Source: Enterococcus_D entomosocium
GTDB lineage: Bacteria; Bacillota; Bacilli; Lactobacillales; Enterococcaceae
Assembly (NCBI RefSeq): GCF_030441895.1
Contig: NZ_JARJAS010000032.1
Direction: 5' to 3' (one strand)
Length of the DNA stretch: 27,630 nucleotides
The notes under the pieces were generated by a model that made no database searches, was not told the DNA's origin, and worked only from the letters and a program-made list of their open reading frames with translations. Shown here in pieces: positions 21,481 through 27,630 of this stretch (its first letter is position 1; each line of letters opens with the position of its first letter). The translations under genes and the position numbers were made by a program.

Positions 21481-22959
21481 ATGAGAGATTTACAAGTGAA
21501 GCTCATTAACAATCCATCAATAGTAAGGTGGTTTCAATTGTTAAACATTTTTGAGAAAAAACAAATAGTGACAACGGTCTACCTAGCTAAAAAAATTGGT
21601 GCATCTCAAAGAACAATTATTTCTGATTTAAGTAGTCTAAAAAGGCATTTTGGAGAATCTGCAAGTTTCATTGCAGGTAACAATGGTTATGAATTTCAAG
21701 AGATAGATATGCATCAGTACAGCAAAAAAAAACAAGAGCTCCTGGGGAACGAACCTGTTTATGAGATTTTTGGAAATATTTTTTACGGTGATTTGGATAC
21801 TATTACTGATACAGCTCACTATCTGAATTATTCTGTTGGTTCTTTACGAAGAATTTTAGCATCGATCCAGCCCGTATTAAGGAACTACGGTTTAACCTTA
21901 AGTATGAATCCGATAAATATCCATGGAGATGAAAGCTGTATCCGAAAATTTTTTTTGGATTTTTATTACGAAGGATTTCATACACCATATACAATGCATC
22001 CACCAAAAAGATTTCAGGAAATTTTACTTGGATTTTTGGATGAATCTGAAAAAGAAATAGAATTAGATACGGGTTCTTCATTTGCTTGTTTTTACTATAC
22101 AGTTTATATTGTGGTGGAGCGAAATCGACAAGGGCATACAATAGATCTCTGTCCCAAACTGGCAAAACAGATTTATAAAGAAAAAGACTTTGACCGATTA
22201 GAAAAATGTTTAATCACTTTGGGAGAGACCTATGATTTTCAACTGACGAAACAAGAAGTTGCCTGGATTCACTATACACTCCTCACTAAAAGGCCTTTGA
22301 ATAATTCGAGAAGTGAGGCATTATTCTATGAACGATTTTGTTTATGGCCTGAAGTTAATTTTTTGGCAAAAAAATTTATTGAACATCATGGATACAAGGA
22401 CTGGAATCAAAAAGCATTAAACACTTTTTTTAAATCTATTTTTTTGTCGATAAAGATAAATGACGCAATTTGTCCAATTTTGAATCGTACAATGACAGAT
22501 ACGATTACAACGATCAAAGAATCATATCCTAAAGAATTCAAACAAAATGTTGCGTTTCTAAAAAAAAATATTAATAATGAATTTTATTCATCTCGTTTGT
22601 TTAATGATATAGCAGCAATACTCACTGCTTATTGTCACATATTGGCGATTTATCATACACCTAGGAAAAAAATAGTATTTCTATTAGAGGGCGACTACTT
22701 AAACATCCAAAATATTAAAGCCCAAGCTACAAAATATTTAGGCAATTCCCATGATTTACAATTTTTGCCAATTTGGTCAGTAAATAATAGCATTTTGAAG
22801 GACTCTCAGAGTGACCTAATTATTACAAACTACGCACCTCATGTAACAGATTATTTATTATCAAAAAAACATATTTTAACGAATCCAACAATACATGCGC
22901 ATGATTGGAAAAGAATCTTTAAACAGTTAGCTTTAAATTGGCATCGATTTTTTGACTAA
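21481..22959 (+). CDS. Mga-like transcriptional regulator, 492 aa
   Basis: The N-terminal helix-turn-helix reads TTVYLAKKIGASQRTIISDLS (about 31-51), followed by a wing-like segment (FIAGNNGYEF). The middle is helical and resembles the PTS-regulation-like domains of Mga/AtxA regulators (FLDFYYEGFHTPYTMHPP, EVAWIHYTLL). The C-terminus looks like an EIIB-type fold (KKIVFLLEGDYLN, SDLIITNYAP). Length is that of Mga-family proteins (about 490-500). Such proteins control surface-protein genes and may sense sugar state through histidine phosphorylation. It diverges from the LRR operon with 286 bases between, so it is the likely regulator of it. GGGAGGAAG precedes the ATG. A paralogue of identical length follows. 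Confidence 0.85.
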   Translation: MRDLQVKLINNPSIVRWFQLLNIFEKKQIVTTVYLAKKIGASQRTIISDLSSLKRHFGESASFIAGNNGYEFQEIDMHQYSKKKQELLGNEPVYEIFGNIFYGDLDTITDTAHYLNYSVGSLRRILASIQPVLRNYGLTLSMNPINIHGDESCIRKFFLDFYYEGFHTPYTMHPPKRFQEILLGFLDESEKEIELDTGSSFACFYYTVYIVVERNRQGHTIDLCPKLAKQIYKEKDFDRLEKCLITLGETYDFQLTKQEVAWIHYTLLTKRPLNNSRSEALFYERFCLWPEVNFLAKKFIEHHGYKDWNQKALNTFFKSIFLSIKINDAICPILNRTMTDTITTIKESYPKEFKQNVAFLKKNINNEFYSSRLFNDIAAILTAYCHILAIYHTPRKKIVFLLEGDYLNIQNIKAQATKYLGNSHDLQFLPIWSVNNSILKDSQSDLIITNYAPHVTDYLLSKKHILTNPTIHAHDWKRIFKQLALNWHRFFD

Positions 22960-22980
22960 TATATTTATATTTCTAGCGAT

Positions 22981-23015
22981 AATACAAAAAAGGAATGAAA
23001 GACCTTTTTTGTATT
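22981..23015 (+). terminator. Rho-independent terminator between the two Mga-like genes
   Basis: AATACAAAAAAGG (22981-22993) pairs perfectly with CCTTTTTTGTATT (23003-23015) around a 9-nt loop. The paired T-run lies inside the stem, so it could work in either direction. It implies that the two regulator genes are separately transcribed. Confidence 0.65.
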
Positions 23016-23171
23016 ATTCGAATTCCTCTCCACCTTCATAGATGAAACTGCATATGGTTTAAATACTTTGAAATCTATTAAGCGGATACTGTTTTGCCAA
23101 CTTATTAGGATCTCATTTACTTGCAAAATCTTGTAAAATCAACGTAGAATAGCATTGGAGGTGAAGAAAAT

Positions 23172-24650
23172 ATGAGAGATCTACAGCTACAATTCATTCA
23201 CGACCGCTCTACAGCTAGAAGGTTTCAGTTACTGGATACTCTTGAACGGGAACAATTTGTGACTACACATTATATAGCAAAAAAACTTGGCGTTTCTCAG
23301 CGTACGATCATGTCTGATATTCAAGAATTAAGAATGCATTTCGGTGAAAGTATTGACTTAAAAGCTGATAGCAGTGGTTATCGATTTAACGAAAATGATA
23401 TTTTGACCTATGTTCAGAAAAAGCAAGACTTGTTGTCAAATGAACCTCTTTATGAAATTATTGGAAATATTTTCTATGGTGAGCTTGATACATTAGAAGA
23501 AGCAGCGGATTATTTAAACTATTCTTCTGGTTCATTACGCCGTATACTTCAAACAGTCCAACCAGTGTTGCGTCGTTACGGATTAGCTTTCCAGATGAAC
23601 CCAATTAATCTAACTGGAGATGAAAATTGTATCAGGAAATTTTTTTTTGACTTTTATTATGAAGGTTCTCAGACTCCTCACTCGCTTCATCCGCCTAGAG
23701 ACTTCCATAAAACCTTGATTGAAAAATTATCTGCTGAAGCAGATAACATTGAATTGGACACTGGGATCGGAATTGCTTCATTTTACTTTATAATTTACAT
23801 TGCCTTCGAACGTTATCGTCAAGGATTTCATATTCAGTTACCCATTTATCTTGAAGAAAATATTTTAAAAGAACCAGATTATGTCCGGCTTACCTCCTTT
23901 ATTTCTACCATAGGTGAAGGATATGGTTTCTCTCTTTCTCAAGCAGAAGTTGCTTATATTCATTACATGTTACTTGCACAGCGAGCAGTGCGGTCTATTG
24001 AGAGTGAGATTATCTTTTACAACCGATTTTGCTTATGGCCTGAAATCGAACTTGTCGCAAAACAGTATGTAGATGATTTTCCTTATGAAGGATGGAAGCA
24101 ACAAAATTTGATCACCTATTTCAAATCGTTTTTTCTCTCAATTAAAATCAAAGAAGCTCTCTCTCCCGTATTAAATAAAGGGATGCAAGATGTCATACAT
24201 TCGATTCAATATAATCAAATTAAACAATACCAAGCTAATCTGAAATTTATTGAGAATAATTCGTTTATATTACATTTATCATCAAAATACTTACCTGATA
24301 TTGCAGCTAATTTAACTATATTTTCTGATCTTTTAGCACAACTTTATGCCCCAAGAAAGAATATTTACTTTTTAATAGAAGGCGACGAGTCAACGAGGCA
24401 AGCTATTTATTTAAAGGCTAATCAACTATTGAGATCTCATCACAAGTTAACGTTTCTAACTATTTGGTCTTTATCTCAAGAAAAACTAAATGATGAGCAC
24501 ATAGACCTTATAGTCACTAATTATAGTCCCTATATTTCAGAATATATTGGTGACAATAATTATGTATTGATTAACCCCATTCCAAAAGCCAAGGATTGGA
24601 AAAATATTTATATATACTTAGGGTTAGATCCTTCTTCCTTCTTTTACTAA
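23172..24650 (+). CDS. Mga-like transcriptional regulator, second paralogue, 492 aa
   Basis: It has exactly the same length as the upstream regulator and is clearly homologous throughout. Shared segments include NEPLYEIIGNIFYGELDT, YLNYSSGSLRRIL, QMNPINLTGDENCIRKFFFD, IIFYNRFCLWPE and FLIEGDE. The helix-turn-helix reads TTHYIAKKLGVSQRTIMSDIQ. It should act like the first copy, with a different or overlapping target set. TTGGAGGTGA lies 6 bases before the ATG, and a terminator separates the two genes. Tandem duplication is the simplest origin; divergence is substantial, so it is not recent. Confidence 0.85.
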   Translation: MRDLQLQFIHDRSTARRFQLLDTLEREQFVTTHYIAKKLGVSQRTIMSDIQELRMHFGESIDLKADSSGYRFNENDILTYVQKKQDLLSNEPLYEIIGNIFYGELDTLEEAADYLNYSSGSLRRILQTVQPVLRRYGLAFQMNPINLTGDENCIRKFFFDFYYEGSQTPHSLHPPRDFHKTLIEKLSAEADNIELDTGIGIASFYFIIYIAFERYRQGFHIQLPIYLEENILKEPDYVRLTSFISTIGEGYGFSLSQAEVAYIHYMLLAQRAVRSIESEIIFYNRFCLWPEIELVAKQYVDDFPYEGWKQQNLITYFKSFFLSIKIKEALSPVLNKGMQDVIHSIQYNQIKQYQANLKFIENNSFILHLSSKYLPDIAANLTIFSDLLAQLYAPRKNIYFLIEGDESTRQAIYLKANQLLRSHHKLTFLTIWSLSQEKLNDEHIDLIVTNYSPYISEYIGDNNYVLINPIPKAKDWKNIYIYLGLDPSSFFY

Positions 24651-24949
24651 TAATCAAAAACAGACCTCACTGATGCAAGAAAATTTTTTTCTATCCCATT
24701 TACACAAGTATCGCGTATTTTTGCTAAAATTTTCGAATAGAAAAAAAATGCTGATTCTCCTCTATCTTCTACACATACACGTTCTTTCATTTAAATTTTT
24801 ATTTTTTGGTTCTAAGTTTTTAGATGAGATCCCTAACCAAATATGCTTAACATACAAACAAGATTATCCGTAAAGTCCGAGAATTGATCCATAATCCCAA
24901 CTTAATAAATTTAGAAAAAGGATATTCTTGAAAGTCTTAATGAATTATG
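24651..24949. other. Gene-free stretch between the regulator and the partition region
   Basis: About 300 AT-rich bases. A 66-codon frame at 24673 has no ribosome site and a Leu/Phe-rich composition, so I do not call it. No clear terminator for the second Mga-like gene is seen. Confidence 0.5.
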
Positions 24950-25261
24950 TACTACCGTATTTCAGTAGACGTCCACGTTCTTTCTTAAATACTGGAACAG
25001 CTATTAATAAATATTGAGGAATACAAATAATGTACTACCTTAATAAAGGGATCGATTGAAATTCAAGTTTTCTTAAACATTAATATAAAGGGTTTTTAAT
25101 CAATTTATATTATTTACTACCTAATATAAATTAATAATGTACTACCTCTAAATTATATTTAAGAAAGCTATTGATCAATCTAAGTGTTAATGACCGTTCT
25201 TTCTTTAAGATAGATAGGATCTAAAAAAAATAGATACTACCATAATCTAATTATGGTAGTA
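24950..25261. repeat. Heptamer array downstream of the partition operon
   Basis: TACTACC occurs at 24950, 25033, 25115, 25140 and 25235, and its complement GGTAGTA at 25255. These are the same heptamers as in the large array upstream of the ParA gene. A second cluster distal to the operon resembles the arrangement of TAGTA-containing iterons around repB-repC in pAD1-type plasmids. They are likely binding sites of the small partition protein. Confidence 0.8.
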
Positions 25262-25268
25262 TCTATTT
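25228..25268 (-). terminator. 19-bp perfect hairpin ending the partition operon, containing two heptamers
   Basis: AAATAGATACTACCATAAT (25228-25246) pairs perfectly with ATTATGGTAGTATCTATTT (25250-25268) around a CTA loop. On the minus strand a T-run follows (25229-25223). It overlaps the stop codon of the 205-aa gene. Its arms carry TACTACC and GGTAGTA, so the hairpin could also be an inverted binding site for the partition protein. Confidence 0.8.
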
Positions 25269-25884
25269 AGTGTTTATAGTTCATACCCCAGTTGTTACGT
25301 AGTATCATTTTAGTTTCTTGCTCTATCTCCTCAACAGTACGAATTACTGTACCAGTTACATCAGTTTCTGGAATAGTCGGTTTTTTCTCTCTAAACATTT
25401 CTATTTCTCTCATAACATTATTAAATAGATCCTGCTTATCTTCTTGAGTTAAATGCTGCTTGATATATTCATCGAGAGCCTTCCTTAATAGTTCGTCTCG
25501 AGTTAAATTAGTTTCATACTTTTCAACCATTACTCTTGAAGTGGCATTTAAGATAGGTGATAGTTTTAATGGCATTTGTGCAGAAAAAGATCGATCGAAT
25601 TTTCTTATCGGAGCCCCTACCCCTTTTGTCTTCTTTGAGACAATGGATTTTTTCTTAGGTTGTTGAATAATTGTTTTAGGCACACTTTCAGAAGAAGATG
25701 TTGGAGATGCTGGACTAACTTCTTCATGACTAGTATTCTCAGCTCTAGATGCTGTTTTGTCAGTGCCGTTAGATTGAGTTATATTTTGAGGCTTCTTGAC
25801 ATTTTTTCTAGCTGTGGTACCTGCCCTTATTTTGTCTAAACCTTTGTTGCTTCTAAAAATACCTAAATCTTTTATGTCAGCCAT
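25267..25884 (-). CDS. Plasmid partition DNA-binding protein (RepC/PrgO-like, DUF5388-type), 205 aa
   Basis: The N-terminal 95 residues are a polar, disordered, Lys/Ser-rich segment (VKKPQNITQSNGTDKTASRA). The C-terminal half (SFSAQMPLKLSPILNATSRV, YETNLTRDELLRKALDEYIKQ, EDKQDLFNNVMREIEMF) has a ribbon-helix-helix-like pattern typical of the small partner encoded after ParA in enterococcal plasmids. It probably binds the GGTAGTA/TACTACC heptamers and recruits the ATPase. The ribosome site AGGAGG overlaps the ParA stop codon, and only 11 bases separate the two genes, so they form an operon. The match to DUF5388 is from memory of the family pattern and should be treated as probable. Confidence 0.75.
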   Translation of the reverse strand: MADIKDLGIFRSNKGLDKIRAGTTARKNVKKPQNITQSNGTDKTASRAENTSHEEVSPASPTSSSESVPKTIIQQPKKKSIVSKKTKGVGAPIRKFDRSFSAQMPLKLSPILNATSRVMVEKYETNLTRDELLRKALDEYIKQHLTQEDKQDLFNNVMREIEMFREKKPTIPETDVTGTVIRTVEEIEQETKMILRNNWGMNYKH

Positions 25885-25895
25885 TTAAGAACCTC

Positions 25896-26813
25896 CTACT
25901 CATACCAAGCTTCATGTTCAAGCAGTTCTTCATAAATATTAATAAACAGATGATGACAACGTCTATCCCACTGCTTTAACTTTCCAGCTTTAGTTAGCTC
26001 CATCGTTATTCCAGACCCGTCATATCGCTTTAGACGCGCATTTTTAAGTACAACGTTTTTTAATAAATGATCACCATAGATTTGTTGAGCTTGTGCGTAC
26101 ATTTCCTGGTCTACTGCGTCTCCACTTTCTAACATAAAAGGAATCACACCAGCGACCTTTAATGAAGTATCAAATCCTTCAACAAAGAAATCCATATATT
26201 CTAAGTATTGCATGGCATTTCGCATGGATTTAACCTGTGTTTGAAGAACAACAATCGCATAATCTGCTAAATACATTGCAGATTTGCTATAAATCGAAAT
26301 AGACGGCGGAACGTCCAGGTAAACAATATCAAATTCTTCAAGTAGCGGCCCTAATCTTTTCTGCATATAAATAAGTTTATCTGCAGAATCGGAGAACTGA
26401 TCTTTGATCCAATCATCATAAAGCTCAAAACTCATATCTGCAGGCAATATATATAAATTATCTACTACCTTATATATAGCATCTTGTGGATCTACACGGG
26501 TATCATTATCTACTACCTTATTCCAGTCAACTTCCCCGTCCATTTCAAGATTTAAATCAATAGGTTCTCTTCCAATGAGCACATCGGTTATTGTATTTTC
26601 GTAATCGAGAGGTTCCCCGTCTCCCCCACCCTGTTCTTTAGGAAAGTTCATATGAGTTAAGCTCATTACGTCAGAAGTATTTCCTTGCATATCCAGATCG
26701 ACAATCAGAGTTCTTTGATTTTTTGCAACAGCAGCTTCGAAACCTAACATTTGCGCGCAAGTGCTCTTCCCTACTCCACCTTTGAAATTTCCTATAACAA
26801 ATTTCTTTGACAA
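25896..26813 (-). CDS. parA: ParA-type partition ATPase (RepB/PrgP-like), 305 aa
   Basis: The deviant Walker A motif KGGVGKST is at residues 11-18, giving the two lysines typical of ParA/MinD ATPases. LIVDLDMQGNTSD (about 36-48) and the Walker B segment FDIVYLDVPPSIS are present. Residues about 50-120 hold an acidic insertion (EQGGGDGEPLDYENTITDVL). ParA proteins use ATP cycling on the nucleoid to separate plasmid copies at cell division. The start is a TTG at 26813 with AAGGAG 9 bases upstream. The operon promoter lies among TACTACC heptamers (26837 onward), so autoregulation by the partner protein is likely. Two more TACTACC heptamers fall within the coding region (26463 and 26511). Confidence 0.9.
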   Translation of the reverse strand: MSKKFVIGNFKGGVGKSTCAQMLGFEAAVAKNQRTLIVDLDMQGNTSDVMSLTHMNFPKEQGGGDGEPLDYENTITDVLIGREPIDLNLEMDGEVDWNKVVDNDTRVDPQDAIYKVVDNLYILPADMSFELYDDWIKDQFSDSADKLIYMQKRLGPLLEEFDIVYLDVPPSISIYSKSAMYLADYAIVVLQTQVKSMRNAMQYLEYMDFFVEGFDTSLKVAGVIPFMLESGDAVDQEMYAQAQQIYGDHLLKNVVLKNARLKRYDGSGITMELTKAGKLKQWDRRCHHLFINIYEELLEHEAWYE

Positions 26814-26836
26814 TTTACATCACTCCTTAAATTGAC

Positions 26837-27630
26837 TACTACCTTTTTAACAATAGTAACATACTACCATAAATATTACTATGTAATTTGAATTATATAC
26901 TACCTAAAATAATGCTTATAAATTAACTCTTTTGATGTTATAAAATATTTACTACTTTAAAAACGATAGTTATATACTACCGCAATAATGGTAGTAACTA
27001 ATCGAATGAAAAGATTATATTAATTACTACCATTATTACAATAGTTGTATCAGATATAACTACCGTAAGAACACCTGATCTAGAACTTATGTTAGTCTTA
27101 CTTGCTTGCCTCCTAAAACTTAGGAGGCAAGTTAAAATTATTTCTTCGAAGTAGTACTCAAAGAAAAAGCGAATTGCTTCGATTGAGATTAAAATTAGTT
27201 GGTAGTAATTAAAAGTTTAATAAGGTAGTACATATCTTTGTATTGAGGTAGTATGTAATGATGTTTTCCGAAAAAATAGGTAGTATATAAATGTATTATA
27301 AAGTAGTATATATTTGAAATTAAGGTAGTATATAACGATAAGTTGAGGTAGTAATTAATATGTTTTTAAAGAGGTAGTAAGTAATCATTAATATCCAAAA
27401 ATAAAGGTAGTACTTAATTAATTGAGGTAGTACCTAATTTATTTTTTTAAAACAGATAGTTCTAACGTTTTTTTTTATTGAAATGTATACTACGTAAATA
27501 ATAATAGATTATATACTACTGTTAAAAAAGTTAAATTAAGGTAGTATATTATTTGTTGTTAAGGTAGTATACAATGTATAATTTGAGATTATAAAGTAGT
27601 AACTAATTACTAATTTTAGTAGTATATAAT
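26837..27630. repeat. Large heptamer (GGTAGTA/TACTACC) array upstream of the partition operon
   Basis: TACTACC occurs at 26837, 26862, 26898, 26975 and 27025. The opposite orientation, GGTAGTA, occurs at 26990 and then at 27201, 27234, 27247, 27279, 27324, 27347, 27373, 27406, 27426, 27540 and 27563, with weaker AGTAGTA forms between and after. Orientation switches near 27.0-27.2 kb, around a 12-bp hairpin. Spacing is irregular (13 to over 100 bases), which suits a partition site and operator more than a helically phased replication iteron set. The array runs off the right edge, where a divergent replication gene is expected in RepA_N-type plasmids. Confidence 0.85.
27105..27131. terminator. 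12-bp perfect hairpin inside the heptamer array
   Basis: CTTGCCTCCTAA (27105-27116) pairs with TTAGGAGGCAAG (27120-27131) around an AAC loop. No long T-run follows on either strand, so termination is uncertain. It lies where heptamer orientation switches and may separate divergent units. Confidence 0.5.

Noticed and set aside
24673..24873. 66-codon plus-strand frame after the second regulator
   Set aside because: No ribosome site and composition of random AT-rich sequence.
26837..27630. CRISPR array
   Set aside because: The repeat unit is only seven bases, with irregular spacing and both orientations; it fits partition or operator heptamers instead.

Overview
The window looks like part of a low-GC plasmid of the Enterococcus group. 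The evidence is LPQTG sortase substrates and WxL surface proteins, Mga-type regulators, strong AGGAGG ribosome sites, and a ParA-type partition operon flanked on both sides by arrays of the heptamer GGTAGTA/TACTACC. That layout resembles the RepA_N pheromone-type plasmids. No replication initiator lies in the window; one is probably beyond the right edge. Species cannot be fixed from sequence alone.

Layout, left to right. 1-990: the 5' part of an IS1182-type element (minus strand). 991-4929: a small plus-strand WxL surface locus (LPQTG protein, two WxL proteins, truncated DUF916 protein), bracketed by diverged direct repeats and terminator hairpins. 4930-9057: accessory genes, namely a short tyrosine recombinase, a Fic-fold protein without its catalytic His, a DUF4062 (TIR-like) protein, an AbrB/Doc toxin-antitoxin pair, a cold-shock protein and a DUF2187 protein. 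9058-11306: gene-poor DNA holding an IS30-type transposase broken by one stop codon, plus several RNA-like folds. 11307-14034: a small unknown gene, a membrane-anchored polysaccharide deacetylase and a decayed surface-protein gene. 14035-15902: about 1.9 kb without a credible gene, dense in helices, including two diverged copies of one two-stem module with compensatory changes. This is the best candidate for an undescribed element, a large structured non-coding RNA. 15903-24650: a minus-strand surface operon (1059-aa BspA-type leucine-rich repeat protein, membrane-anchored protein, 187-aa exported protein, LPQTG protein, plus a small unknown gene), diverging from two tandem Mga-like regulators. 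24651-27630: the partition operon and its heptamer arrays.

How the parts may work together (inference). The two surface clusters supply sortase-anchored and non-covalently attached proteins, and the two Mga-like proteins are the obvious regulators of the large cluster. The partition operon, the recombinase and the toxin-antitoxin pair would serve plasmid maintenance. The Fic-like/DUF4062 pair looks like a possible defence or signalling cassette. Nothing here was checked by database search; family names rest on motifs read directly from the translations.
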